Below, one piece after another: positions 16,835 to 25,311 of a stretch of DNA of 64,000 bases. The translations under genes and the position numbers were made by a program. Below the pieces are notes generated by a model, which saw nothing but the letters and a program-made list of their open reading frames with translations, was not told the origin of the DNA and did no database searches. The stretch comes from Paenibacillus oenotherae (lineage in GTDB: Bacteria; Bacillota; Bacilli; Paenibacillales; Paenibacillaceae), in the NCBI RefSeq assembly GCF_019443105.1, contig NZ_JAHZIJ010000007.1:163363-227362 (forward strand), written 5' to 3'. Every line of letters starts with the position of its first letter. Position 1 is the first letter of the stretch.

Positions 16835-17466
16835 GGGCTCGAAACACTTATTCGGCGTCATTTATGATGAGGCTCCCCGTATCTATTGATAGGGTAAACT
16901 AAAACAGAGTGACGGAGTAAGAAGCCTGCAAATATGCATGAATTCCGTTACAAAACGCCATCATGGTAAAAATGCCTGCGATCATGCATGAATGGGAGAA
17001 AAAAATCGACCGTTAAGGGGTAGCAGAGGTGAAATGCCTGCACTCTGGCAGGCATTTCACCTTTATCAGGTCAGAAACGAGACAAAAACTGCGGTTTCGC
17101 ATGTTTGCCTAGCTTGCACCTCATTTGTCTCAAGCCTTCGCCTCGGCCGAGCATACGAATCTGCAGGGAGCCATGAATGTGGCTGAGAATGTCAGGACTT
17201 ATCTAGATAAGATCGTCGAATCCCTGATTGAGTGGATGGGCGGGGGTGTAGCGCCTTTGTATTCCGTTATCCTGCCAGTTAGCGTTGGCGGTGCTTCTGT
17301 CGCGGTACGACAGTTCTTGTCCATTCAAGTGAATCCACCGCATCAGGTATCCCAAACGGCGTACAGCGACAAAATGAAATGACGCGATGGCTTCTCTATT
17401 TTCCGGAGCCAGTTCGAATTGCATCCGTGTTGTTTGCACAATGTCGAACCTGTGTTTTTGACGCAG
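16835..17466. other. Intergenic interval containing structured repeat copy 1
   Basis: This 630-bp stretch between convergent genes holds the repeat at 16905-17115. The remaining part (17116-17466) has short open frames on both strands without ribosome sites; one minus-strand reading (17203-17439) looks somewhat protein-like (REAIASFHFVAVRRLGYLMRW) but no family is recognised. I see no supportable gene. Confidence 0.5.
16905..17115 (+). repeat. Structured dispersed repeat, copy 1
   Basis: About 211 bp closely matching the reverse complement of 33602-33812. Its centre is a perfect 15-bp stem (17027-17041 with 17048-17062) around a six-base loop, AGGTGAAATGCCTGC pairing with GCAGGCATTTCACCT. 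GCCTGC motifs recur about every 30-60 bp on either side, and ATCGACCGTTAAGGGGTAGC separates two of them. No open frame is conserved among copies, so this is a non-coding repeat. Copy 3 at 57076-57275 keeps the order of motifs at lower identity. Confidence 0.85.
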
Positions 17467-18165
17467 CTATCTGGTGTTAATTACATGCTGAATAAACGAC
17501 GAGACTAATGGATGTGGACTCTCTTGAGTAGATCGGGATTGAGGCACGAACAAGGTGCTTATGAAAAAGGGGTGATCTTGCAATTCAACAATTCGCGACT
17601 CTCCGTTCTCATCCACTCCTACAGTCTTTAATCCATTATCATCTAATACCTTCTGATAATCTGGGTTTAATCCAAAATTACAGTAATAATTCTCGGCTAT
17701 TCGCTCCTTCCGAAAGATTTTATAAACGATGGATTGCTTATTATGCAGAAGAACGTCTAATCTTTGCCCTACTAACGAGCAGGCAAGCTTGCTAATCACT
17801 AATTTAGATGCGTAAGGATCGTATTCAGCATGGTCTGCATCATCGATTTGCAATACATTTCGAGCAAACTCTATAACAACATGCTGATATCCCCCACATG
17901 TCCCCAGCAGAGGACGGCCGTTTTTTCTTGCATATTCAATGACATTCAGTGCCCCCTTCATGCTTCTATATGGACTTCCGGGAGCAATCCAGAACCCATT
18001 ACAACGGGAGATCATACTATCAAAATCATGCTCTGCGTTCTCAGTTGATATCCATTCTGTTTCTATGGAAACATCTAGCTGCGTACATGAATGCACAATC
18101 GCTTGGTTGGTTGCTGTGTGCGGTATAAAAGCCGGATTAAATTCACCTATAATGCCTATTTTCAC
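17467..18165 (-). CDS. CTP-synthase-like class I glutamine amidotransferase homologue
   Basis: 232 residues resembling the C-terminal amidotransferase domain of CTP synthase: GIIGEFNPAFIPHTATNQAI at the start, GFWIAPGSPYRSMKGAL near residue 75, and the nucleophile elbow GTCGGYQH near 110. The end, HPFFISTLFVPQ, corresponds to the HPxFxxxQFHPE block of true amidotransferases, but the catalytic His and Glu positions are Val and Gln. Glutaminase activity is therefore unlikely by the usual triad, although the Cys is kept. Stand-alone proteins of this type occur in various bacteria without an assigned role. AGGAGGGTTTTTGTG precedes ATG. It is convergent with the MFS region and divergent from the serine hydrolase. 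Confidence 0.8.
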   Translation of the reverse strand: MKIGIIGEFNPAFIPHTATNQAIVHSCTQLDVSIETEWISTENAEHDFDSMISRCNGFWIAPGSPYRSMKGALNVIEYARKNGRPLLGTCGGYQHVVIEFARNVLQIDDADHAEYDPYASKLVISKLACSLVGQRLDVLLHNKQSIVYKIFRKERIAENYYCNFGLNPDYQKVLDDNGLKTVGVDENGESRIVELQDHPFFISTLFVPQSRSTQESPHPLVSSFIQHVINTR

Positions 18166-18420
18166 AAAAACCCTCCTTATTCTTTATTGCTCTACCATGG
18201 TAAAGTGATAAATCGATACTAACCGCCGTTGATAAAATTGTCAATCATTCTGGAACTGGTTGCAAACGTTATCCGTCACAAGAATGATCAGCTATTCATC
18301 CAAACACGTGTGGTAAAGCATGTAATATGGTAGGGAAACGTCACAGTCCGTTTAGAAAATTAAGGAACTTTAGGGGGACCTTTCCCGTATTAGCTTTAGA
18401 CTAACCCAAAGGAGGCAATC

Positions 18421-20496
18421 ATGAAAAAAAGAAAATTGTACTGGCTATTTGTTCTGACACTAACGTTAACGATGTTCGCGCCATCAGGCGTGATGGCGGC
18501 CGGCGCAAGCGAGAAATCGCTGGCATACGAGGATACGCTTAAGACCGCATCCGAGAAAGCGGAACTACTGACTGGACAATATGGCACGACAAGCGTTCAA
18601 TACGCACTAATCGATCAAGGAAAGATTATCGTCTCCGGTCAATCCGGAATCAACGATAAAGCCGGGAAGAAGCCGCTAACCGCGAACACCATGTACGGTA
18701 TCGGCTCTACAAGCAAAATGTTCACCGCAGCAGCCGTGATGAAGCTGGTGGACGCGGGCCATATCGATCTGGATCAGCCCGTCGTGAATTACGTAACGGA
18801 TTTTACGATGCTAGACGAGCGCTACAAGAAAATTACGCCCCGCATGCTGCTGAACCATTCCGCCGGATTTGCCGGGTCGTCGCTGACAAATGCTTTCTTG
18901 TTCGCGGATAACGATACTTACGTGCACGATACGTTTCTGAAACAACTGGCTGAACAAAAATTGAAAGCCGATCCAGGGGCTTATTCGGTCTATTGCAATG
19001 ATTGTTTTACTCTAGCAGAAATTATGATAGAGAGAGTCAGCGGCATGGATTACACGACCTATATCCATCAGTCTTTTACCAATCCGCTGGGCATGCCGAA
19101 TACGCAAACGTCTCAGGATCGCTTGAACGTCTCCGCGATGGCGGGACTTTACCTCCCCGGCTTTCAGAATCAGCTGCCGAACGAGACGGTTAACGCCATT
19201 GGGACAGGAGGAATCTATTCTACCGCGGAGGACTTAGTTCGATTCTCGCAGATTTTCACGAAACAAACCGAAGGCATCCTATCCTCCAATTCGGTAGATG
19301 CGATGGCTCAAGCAGAGTACAAGAAAGGCTTCTGGCCTAAAGATGCCGATACATCGGTCAATTATGGATTAGGCTGGGACAGTGTCGACCTGTTCCCGTT
19401 TGGGGACTACGGCATTCAAGCGCTGGTCAAGGGCGGAGATACAATTCTGTATCATGCGTCGCTGGTCGTTCTACCCGACAAGAATATGGCTGCAGCCGTT
19501 CTTTCTTCAGGAGGCTCCAGTACGACCAATGAGCTGCTGGCGAAGGAAATTCTACTTCATGCATTGAAGGAGAAAGGCGAGATCGACGAGATCAAGGCCG
19601 AGAAATCGTACGGAAAGCCGGTTAAAGCCGACATGCCGAAGGAATTGCTCGACTTTGCGGGGATCTACGGCGCAACGAATCAGTTGCTTAAGATCGACAT
19701 CTCTGCGGATGGGGCAATGTCGATTAACACTCCGCAAGTGCCGAATTATCCGACCGAAAAGTACACGTATTCGAAGGACGGCTCATTCATAAGCGCGGAC
19801 GGAAACACGAAGATCAACCTCATTAAGGAGCAGAACGGCCGCACCTACATTTGGACTCGGCAATACCTCTCCCTGCCTGGACTCGGCCAGTTGGCCTTGT
19901 CGCAGTATGCCGCCGAGAAGCTTGAGCCCAATAACGTCTCCAAGGAAACGTTGGCCGCCTGGGTAGAACGAGACGGTAAACGCTATTATCCAATTAACGA
20001 GAAATATACTTCCGTCGCCTTTATGCTGACCTCATCCATACAAATTCAATTGTTTAAAGAAGCACCCGGTTACGTAGTAGATAAAAAAATTACGGGACCA
20101 ACTACGGCGGCCGCCGACCTTCAGATCCCGACTATGGGCGGCAGGGACTCCGATGAGCTCAATTTCTATAAGCAGGACGGCATCGAGTATCTTAAGCTCG
20201 GGGGCAGCTTGCTCGTGAGCGAGGACACCTTGAAGCCGATCTATTGGGGCAAGACCTCCTCGACGACGATTCCGGCTAGCGGTTATGCGAAGTGGTACTC
20301 GATTCCGGACCGAGCCGCCGGCAAGACGATGAAGGTCAAACCGCCTTCCGAAGGCTCGTATGCCGTATACAACGAGAACGGAATGATCGTGGATTTCGGT
20401 GTCGTCAGCCCGGACAATACGACCGTACTGCCCAATAAAGGCACCATCATGTTCGCGGGCAAAGCCGGATCGAAGTTTGAAATTACATTGAAATAA
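18421..20496 (+). CDS. Secreted serine hydrolase, beta-lactamase/PBP4* family
   Basis: 691 residues. A Sec signal peptide occupies residues 1-29 (MKKRKLYWLFVLTLTLTMFA, cleavage near VMAAGA). The class C beta-lactamase fold carries STSK (in GIGSTSKMFTAAAVMKL, near 98) as the nucleophile motif and YCN (in YSVYCNDCFTLAE, near 191) as the YxN motif. After the ~380-residue catalytic domain come ~300 residues of beta-rich sequence, as in Bacillus PbpE/YbbE-like esterases. It probably hydrolyses a D-amino-acid peptide or ester outside the cell. AAAGGAGGCAATC precedes ATG, and a strong terminator follows at 20503. Confidence 0.9.
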   Translation: MKKRKLYWLFVLTLTLTMFAPSGVMAAGASEKSLAYEDTLKTASEKAELLTGQYGTTSVQYALIDQGKIIVSGQSGINDKAGKKPLTANTMYGIGSTSKMFTAAAVMKLVDAGHIDLDQPVVNYVTDFTMLDERYKKITPRMLLNHSAGFAGSSLTNAFLFADNDTYVHDTFLKQLAEQKLKADPGAYSVYCNDCFTLAEIMIERVSGMDYTTYIHQSFTNPLGMPNTQTSQDRLNVSAMAGLYLPGFQNQLPNETVNAIGTGGIYSTAEDLVRFSQIFTKQTEGILSSNSVDAMAQAEYKKGFWPKDADTSVNYGLGWDSVDLFPFGDYGIQALVKGGDTILYHASLVVLPDKNMAAAVLSSGGSSTTNELLAKEILLHALKEKGEIDEIKAEKSYGKPVKADMPKELLDFAGIYGATNQLLKIDISADGAMSINTPQVPNYPTEKYTYSKDGSFISADGNTKINLIKEQNGRTYIWTRQYLSLPGLGQLALSQYAAEKLEPNNVSKETLAAWVERDGKRYYPINEKYTSVAFMLTSSIQIQLFKEAPGYVVDKKITGPTTAAADLQIPTMGGRDSDELNFYKQDGIEYLKLGGSLLVSEDTLKPIYWGKTSSTTIPASGYAKWYSIPDRAAGKTMKVKPPSEGSYAVYNENGMIVDFGVVSPDNTTVLPNKGTIMFAGKAGSKFEITLK

Positions 20497-20502
20497 GGAA
20501 TG

Positions 20503-20548
20503 AAGGGGAGTTCTTCCGACTAGCTCGGAGGGCTCCCCTTAGATTTTT
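20503..20548 (+). terminator. Intrinsic terminator of the serine hydrolase gene
   Basis: AAGGGGAG (20503-20510) pairs with CTCCCCTT (20533-20540), followed by AGATTTTT. It sits seven bases after the stop codon. Confidence 0.8.
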
Positions 20549-20594
20549 CAAGACAATTTCCCCTCCTCAAACAATGGCAAGTTTGGACTTCATA

Positions 20595-21545
20595 TCATAT
20601 ATTCTCGAATAAATTCTTTTCACGATCAAGCGGCACTTGAAGTTCTCTGGATGCTTGCTCTAGCAGTTCTTTCGAAAAATAATAATCCTGCCACTTTACG
20701 ATTTTTTCGTCTTCTACACTTAAATGCATGATGCTATGTAAATACGCATCCCTTTCATAGTGATGCAATACGACAACGACGTCTTTACCCCATAAGGTTT
20801 GACGCCTTGACTCAAGAACGCGGGGCTCCTTCTGCCAATCTGCCAAACAGGATTTTACCATCTGATCTCTTCCGTAAACGCGGAAAACGGAACCATCCTC
20901 TTCGGTGATGTTCTCGTCCATAAGGCTGCATAGCGCCGCGGCATCCCGTCGATTGTAATATTCGATGAAACGGTCTAACAATTCGTGGTGGATTTTCGTT
21001 TGATCATGTGGGTACTCATCTTGCCGTACGGAACGGGCATTTGCCGACCGAAGATGCTGCCTTGCACGTTGGAGCGCCGATTTTACAGTGGCATCCGTTG
21101 TGGATAAAAGACTTGCTGCTTCTTTAATCGTAAAATCGAATACATCGATGAGCAGAATGATAACCACTTGGCGAGGCGGCAATGCGTCCAATAGAATCTC
21201 CATTGCTTCGATTACTTCTTCCTTGCGCGAATTTCCCGTTTCCATCATCTCCTCATTGTCTAATGGAACTTGCACCGGGCTTCTCTTTCTGCACTGGTCG
21301 ATCCACGTATTACTGGCGATTCGAAAAAGATATGGCTTAGGATATATAGGTTGGAACAACTGGGCAAGAGAAGCGAACGCTTTCAATAGTGTTTCTTGCA
21401 TGAGATCTTCCGCGTCCCATGGTGACTTGGTCAACAGCATGCAGTAGCGCCACAACGCTTCGCGATAAGGTGCTATAACCTCATTAAATTTGCGCTGCAA
21501 CTCTCTAGTGGAATTCTCCAACTGTTCCAGTTCATTGGTATGCAT
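20595..21545 (-). CDS. ECF sigma factor with C-terminal SnoaL-like domain
   Basis: 316 residues. Region 2 (YREALWRYCMLLTKSPWDAE, DLMQETLLKAFASL, then PYLFRIASNTWIDQCRKR) and region 4 (ALPPRQVVIILLIDVFDFT, then an HTH) give a complete ECF sigma factor in residues 20-175. Residues 190-305 form a SnoaL/NTF2-like domain (LLDRFIEYYNRRDAAALCSL; RVYGRDQMVKSCL; VKWQDYYF), as in SigJ-type ECF groups, where the C-terminal domain modulates activity and replaces an anti-sigma factor. No anti-sigma gene is adjacent. GGGGAGGAAATAA precedes the ATG. Target promoters are not apparent in the window. Confidence 0.9.
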   Translation of the reverse strand: MHTNELEQLENSTRELQRKFNEVIAPYREALWRYCMLLTKSPWDAEDLMQETLLKAFASLAQLFQPIYPKPYLFRIASNTWIDQCRKRSPVQVPLDNEEMMETGNSRKEEVIEAMEILLDALPPRQVVIILLIDVFDFTIKEAASLLSTTDATVKSALQRARQHLRSANARSVRQDEYPHDQTKIHHELLDRFIEYYNRRDAAALCSLMDENITEEDGSVFRVYGRDQMVKSCLADWQKEPRVLESRRQTLWGKDVVVVLHHYERDAYLHSIMHLSVEDEKIVKWQDYYFSKELLEQASRELQVPLDREKNLFENI

Positions 21546-21654
21546 TTATTTCCTCCCCATAGTTTTCTTATTTACAATAACGAGAAAAAGAGGGTAAACG
21601 GATCACCGAAGACAAAATTTGTTTCCTAACTTGTGTATGGCTCAGTACGATCCC

Positions 21655-21720
21655 TGTTGACTTCGAGGCATAAAAATACATCGCCGGGGCATATAAACCA
21701 CATGGCGATGTATTCGAAGC
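21655..21720. repeat. Terminator-like repeat, copy 1
   Basis: AATACATCGCC (21675-21685) pairs with GGCGATGTATT (21704-21714), followed on the minus strand by TTTTT. The outer bases TGTTGACTTCGAGGCATAAA also match the copy at 26477-26542, so more than the stem is shared. On the minus strand it could end transcription from the small zinc-finger gene at 21846. Confidence 0.75.
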
Positions 21721-21845
21721 TTGTGTACTGCTATACGTCTTTCCGTTGTTGTTTGCAAGTTGTTGAATGGTTGTTGGCAGGCTGTTAACTGTTGCCACGG
21801 CGTTTTAGTGCCATATTTGACGATAATCGTTGAGAAAATCAAAAA

Positions 21846-22025
21846 TTAAAAACGATTAATCCCATGCATAAAATTCAAAATTGCTTCAAAGCGTATTTTA
21901 TCAGCACAATCTTCGCAACAAAAAAACTTAACCTTTCTTTCCTTAGCTTGTTTATATTTTAGTGATCCTTCGTATACCCTGAATGTTTTTTTACAAATAT
22001 AACAAAGTACATCATAGTAAAACAT
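21846..22025 (-). CDS. Small zinc-ribbon-like protein (DUF2197-like)
   Basis: 59 residues from ATG 22025, chosen because AAGGGGGTTACC lies just upstream; the longer in-frame opening would overlap the TetR gene. CYIC (residues 9-12) and CCEDC (36-40) provide a CxxC...CxxC pair for one zinc ion, with a basic loop between (KYKQAKERKVK). It resembles the short YlaI/DUF2197 proteins of Bacillales, whose function is unknown. It follows the TetR gene on the same strand with a 22-bp gap and may share its transcript. AT-rich, like the TetR gene. Confidence 0.65.
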   Translation of the reverse strand: MFYYDVLCYICKKTFRVYEGSLKYKQAKERKVKFFCCEDCADKIRFEAILNFMHGINRF

Positions 22026-22047
22026 TGGTAACCCCCTTAGTGACACA

Positions 22048-22677
22048 TCACTTCTTAGTTGATATGTCGAAGATTGTAACCAGTTCTCTCGTATATTCCT
22101 GAACATCTAAATGAGGCTTTCTCATTAATTCCATGGTGAACCCGTCAATGGCATTTCTTATTGTTAACGCCATCACCCTTGCCGATGATTTGGTAAATTT
22201 CCGAAAAAGCCCTTCTTGCACCCCTAGGGCGAGAATATTTTCAATTGGAACTAAAACAGCTTCATCATGGTCTGCTGAAAACTGAAGTTTACCATCAGCA
22301 GTTATGTTTTTAGAAACCAATTCTATAACAGCGAAAACATGCTGCCTATTTTCAGCTACAAATGCAAGATTGGATTCAATATACACTCGAAGCATTTCTT
22401 TAGGAGATTTTTGAGCTTCTATTCGTGGAGCAATGTATGATTGCCAAGCTATATAGTATTCGATAGTTATTTGCTCCAATAATTCCTCTTTATTTGCAAA
22501 GTGATAAGAAATGACCCCCTTGCTGATTTTTGCACGTTTCGCAATTTCTCCTAAAGAGGCTTGAGTGTAACCTACTTCTGCGATTGTCTCAATCGCACAT
22601 TCTACAATTTGAGCTCTACGGGCTTTTTCGATGAACGACATTTCTCTTTGGTTGGTTGTTTTATTTTTTATACTCAT
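22048..22677 (-). CDS. TetR/AcrR-family transcriptional repressor
   Basis: 209 residues. The N-terminal DNA-binding domain is clear: AQIVECAIETIAEVGYTQAS, then LGEIAKRAKISKGVISYHFANKEELL, with the helix-turn-helix near residues 40-62. The C-terminal all-helical ligand domain is poorly conserved, as usual. ATG 22677 has no good ribosome site, so initiation could also occur at the internal ATG at codon 13 (MSFIEKARR). An imperfect dyad GTAC-N4-GTAC at 22690-22701 just upstream is a plausible autoregulatory operator. Target genes are not evident; the downstream zinc-ribbon gene could be part of the operon. Confidence 0.9.
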   Translation of the reverse strand: MSIKNKTTNQREMSFIEKARRAQIVECAIETIAEVGYTQASLGEIAKRAKISKGVISYHFANKEELLEQITIEYYIAWQSYIAPRIEAQKSPKEMLRVYIESNLAFVAENRQHVFAVIELVSKNITADGKLQFSADHDEAVLVPIENILALGVQEGLFRKFTKSSARVMALTIRNAIDGFTMELMRKPHLDVQEYTRELVTIFDISTKK

Positions 22678-22689
22678 ATTTTTATTTTA

Positions 22690-22701
22690 GTACAATCGTA
22701 C
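22690..22701. promoter_or_regulatory. Candidate TetR operator
   Basis: GTACAATCGTAC, two GTAC half-sites four bases apart, 13 bp before the TetR start codon and inside its likely promoter. Position and shape fit an autoregulatory site; no experimental consensus applies. Confidence 0.35.
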
Positions 22702-22716
22702 AAAAAAATCAAACAA

Positions 22717-22753
22717 AAAAACCATTTAGGTGAATACTATCTAAATGGTTTTT
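22717..22753. terminator. Bidirectional intrinsic terminator
   Basis: A 13-bp perfect stem (22717-22729 with 22741-22753; AAAAACCATTTAG with its complement) around an 11-base loop, with an A-run on the left and T-run on the right, so it can act on both strands. It lies between the divergent side of the TetR gene and the end of the phosphotransferase gene. Confidence 0.75.
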
Positions 22754-22771
22754 GAACCCCTTTGTAGAACT

Positions 22772-22850
22772 AACCTCCCGCTAGCTTAACGGCCTTTCCT
22801 CAAATAATACGAACGGCTGACTTCCGCTGCGGTCACCATGCACCATAATG
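22772..22850. repeat. Scar sequence A: direct repeat plus integrase-start relic
   Basis: 22772-22811 resembles 23831-23870 (19 bases from 22793 are identical). It is followed after 12 bp by a stretch (22825-22848) nearly matching the start of the integrase relic at 24010-24034. The pair brackets the phosphotransferase gene, suggesting that this segment was inserted or duplicated by a mobile element. Confidence 0.55.
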
Positions 22851-22853
22851 AGC

Positions 22854-23767
22854 CTAATCCGACAGTGCTCGCATGATGTTGGATTTCGCCTCTGCCGCAA
22901 TCGCTTCATTCCCGTCATCGACCGCTTGCATCAAGATCAGTACGGGGATGTATACCGCGATCAGCCGCGCCAGCAGCTTCGTTTCCTCGTCCGCTCCTCC
23001 GTAAGTTTCGAAAAACACGCCGCGAGCGTAAGGTGGTAAAAAGCTGTAAGCAACGCTCAAATCGCAAGCCGGATGGCCTACGCTCAGATCGCCCCAATCA
23101 ATGATGCCGGAAACGATCCCGTTCTCATTCACAAGCATATTTTTGAAATGAAGATCGCCATGTAGCAGTGCATTCACCGTCTCGACACGGTCCGTTTGCA
23201 GCCTGCTAATATACGCTTCGATCACACCGGACTCATCCGGCGACAAGTGTTCAACCACCTTCGATAGAAAGCCCTCCAATTTCACTTTGCGCGATGCTAT
23301 GTCCGTCAAGCTTCGATGATCTTGCTGAACTCCGCACTTCAGCGCCGCCTGCACCGGAAACTCATGCAATCTCCGCAAAAATTTCGCCAGCGTCTCTGCC
23401 GATAAAGCCCGGCGTTCTTCCGTCAAACCGATGGGGAAATCTCCTGGCACGTAGGCATAGCCAAGAAATGGTGCCGGGTATTCGTCACTTGCTTCGCCAT
23501 AAAACAACGGTTTCGGATAGGGGATGGTCATATATGCTCCAGCTTCGGCAGCAGCTTCCCTTCCATACGAATCGAGCCAACTGCAATCGTTCTTCTTGGA
23601 AACCGGAACACGTACTCGTCACCGATGAGAAAAACCGTATTGTCCCAGCCCCAGCCCAATCGCTTCACTTGCTTCGATGACAGCTGAGGGAATTGTCTGC
23701 CGATCAGCGTCCGCGCCTGCTCTTCGTTAACCTCCCACTCCGCATCCCATACATTCATTCCTCCCAT
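22854..23767 (-). pseudogene. Aminoglycoside phosphotransferase-family kinase, split by a frame break
   Basis: Two overlapping frames make one APH/choline-kinase-type protein. The first (23767-23528, 79 residues) holds the N-lobe (RLGWGWDNTVFLIGDEYVFR, Lys/Arg-rich strand). The second (23531-22854, 225 residues) holds the hinge and catalytic lobe with LLHGDLHFKNML (HxD...N loop) and IIDWGDLSVGHPACDLS (metal-binding Asp). They meet at ATGA, a four-base overlap in which the first frame stops and the second starts. In intact relatives this joint is internal (LPKL...PYPKPLFYG), so a one-base frameshift is the simplest reading. A coupled two-chain kinase or a sequencing error are alternatives. Substrate unknown. 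Confidence 0.75.
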
Positions 23768-23830
23768 GAAATGTCTGCCTCCTCGTTCCTTACTTTATTT
23801 AGACGTTTACATTCCCTGAAAGTTACGCAT

Positions 23831-23870
23831 AACTGCCCGTTAGCGCAACAGCCTTTCCTCAAATAATACG
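23831..23870. repeat. Scar sequence B: direct repeat upstream of the phosphotransferase
   Basis: The partner of 22772-22811, in the same orientation; 19 consecutive bases (23852-23870) are identical. It lies 64 bp upstream of the phosphotransferase start and before the integrase relic. Confidence 0.6.
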
Positions 23871-23930
23871 TAGATACCTTGTTCTCTTAGATTTCCAGAT
23901 TTTAAAACAATTGTATATGAACCGATTCGT

Positions 23931-23957
23931 TGCCGCCAGCCTTTGGCGGCTTTTTTG
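23931..23957 (+). terminator. Short intrinsic terminator before the integrase relic
   Basis: GCCGCCAG and TTTGGCGGC form a compact stem followed by TTTTTT, just upstream of the integrase relic start. It probably ended a lost upstream transcript on the plus strand. Confidence 0.55.
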
Positions 23958-23983
23958 CATCCATTTTAAGAGGAGGTATTCAT

Positions 23984-24278
23984 ATGTCCACGGCAACAGC
24001 AACCCGCGAACGATTCCGCCGTGATCACCTTGCACCATCCACTCGATTATTACTTCGTCCTGTTTCTCCGCGCCAAGAAGAATGAAGGCTTGAAGCCTCG
24101 GACGCTGAGCGACCACGAAAGCCACTACCGCTACTTGCAACGTTGGCTGGTCGAACAGTATCCGGCGCTCAAGCTTGAAGAACTGACCGCCGACCACGTT
24201 CGCCAGTACAACACCGCGAAGGGTTTGTCTCCCGCGACCGTGAATATACTACACAGGCTTCCGGGACTATGTGTTGCT
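23984..24278 (+). pseudogene. Tyrosine recombinase (phage-type integrase), N-terminal relic
   Basis: A perfect ribosome site (AGAGGAGGTATTCAT) precedes ATG 23984, but the frame must shift by one base near 24018 to continue as ITLHHPLDYYFVLFLRAKKN, then LKPRTLSDHESHYRYLQRWL and LEELTADHVRQYNTAKGLSP. These are the SAM-like core-binding domain residues of XerC/phage integrases. Homology ends near 24278, well before any catalytic Arg/His/Tyr, exactly where the rhodanese relic on the opposite strand begins. The element has lost its catalytic domain and cannot be active. Confidence 0.75.
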
Positions 24279-24515
24279 CACGAAATCCAATCGCTCCAGC
24301 TTCCCGCTTACATCCGCACCTTCGTAAATCCCGCTTCTTTCAGCGCAATAACGTTCGGAGTCGCGGTGACGCCTGAGCCGCAGTAGACGATCAGCTCGCG
24401 CTCGCGGTCCAAGTCGGCGAACCGTTCGGCTTGCGCCTCGGCATCCTTCCAAGCGCCCGACTCCGCAAGGCCGTCCTTCCAGAAGCGGTTGATCGCGACC
24501 GGGAATGGCCGACGA
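24279..24515 (-). pseudogene. Rhodanese (sulfurtransferase) C-terminal relic
   Basis: On the minus strand the bases read INRFWKDGLAESGAW, then ERELIVYCGSGVTATPNVIA, ending AGSWSDWIS, closely similar to the C-terminal third of the intact rhodanese at 26555. The nucleophile loop CGSGVT is kept. It carries an in-frame TAA where the intact gene has Tyr (before AGSWSDW), and a one-base deletion before INRFW. The N-terminal two thirds are missing. It abuts the integrase relic at 24278 and the membrane-protein gene at 24527. Confidence 0.8.
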
Positions 24516-24526
24516 CCAGTAGGATA

Positions 24527-25174
24527 CTATGAGTGCCGTCCTCTTAACAAATCGATGACTTGCCGATATCCCAGCCATATGAACGCCAGCCCCATCGGGA
24601 CTGCCAAAATTCGGTCGAGCGGATGAGGAATAATGGCGGCGGCAAATGTTACCACCGCGCCAAAGGCAAGCAGAGCAGCTGCCGAACGCGGCACAACGCC
24701 TGCGCGGAATAACGAGATGCCAAACAGTAATCCGCCTAGCGCATACATCACTCCCGCTATCGGCGCCAGGATGGGCAGGACACCTAGATCAGCCTCGCTG
24801 GCGGTTCCGCCAAAAACTCCTACCACCCCCTCAACATACTGGGGAGCGCTGGTTGTAATCAAGGGCAATACAGCGGCTTCAACGAAGCTAAAAGCCATAG
24901 AGAGGATCCAAAACAGACTAAAAATGAAGAATCCGATCAAGCCCAGCCAACCTGCTTCTTTCACTTGTCGTAAGTAGATTCCTGAAAGACCTATTAGGCT
25001 AAACAAGGACATTCCCATCGTTAACCAAGCAACAAGCATCCATGAATTTGTGTTGACTGAAGAGATTTGCTCTGACGGGTGAATCAACTGGATGATGATA
25101 TAGAGCATGCCAGCCCCTATCGCGAATACGCCTGAACAACGGATAAGCTCCGCTGTCGTTACTTTCCCATTCAT
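24527..25174 (-). CDS. Multi-pass membrane protein (DUF4386-like)
   Basis: 215 residues from ATG 25174, selected because GGAGGCAGCAGAG precedes it; longer in-frame starts lack a site. Six hydrophobic stretches are seen (about 12-30, 43-62, 72-92, 120-142, 152-170, 178-200). The pattern and length resemble DUF4386-type integral membrane proteins of unknown function. It is divergent from the AraC gene at 25312 with a 137-bp gap, and may be regulated by it. Its last codon sits 11 bp from a rhodanese relic, so the gene's 3' side may mark a recombination junction. Confidence 0.7.
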   Translation of the reverse strand: MNGKVTTAELIRCSGVFAIGAGMLYIIIQLIHPSEQISSVNTNSWMLVAWLTMGMSLFSLIGLSGIYLRQVKEAGWLGLIGFFIFSLFWILSMAFSFVEAAVLPLITTSAPQYVEGVVGVFGGTASEADLGVLPILAPIAGVMYALGGLLFGISLFRAGVVPRSAAALLAFGAVVTFAAAIIPHPLDRILAVPMGLAFIWLGYRQVIDLLRGRHS

Positions 25175-25311
25175 CTCTGCTGCCTCCATTCGCATTTCTT
25201 TTCTTTGGTATGGCATCAGATTATCAAGAATGAGCGATATTTTCTTTTCAATTCTTGCTGTATTATAGAACTTAACTAAATACAGCCAAAAGCCCTAATG
25301 AAGGAGCGAGT

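Noticed and set aside
16992-17186. Short open frame (GEMPALWQAFHL...) near 17 kb
   Set aside because: It crosses the structured repeat, and a similar frame occurs in copy 2, so it is a by-product of the repeat.
23294-23680. 128-codon plus-strand frame inside the phosphotransferase
   Set aside because: Antisense shadow of the kinase frames.
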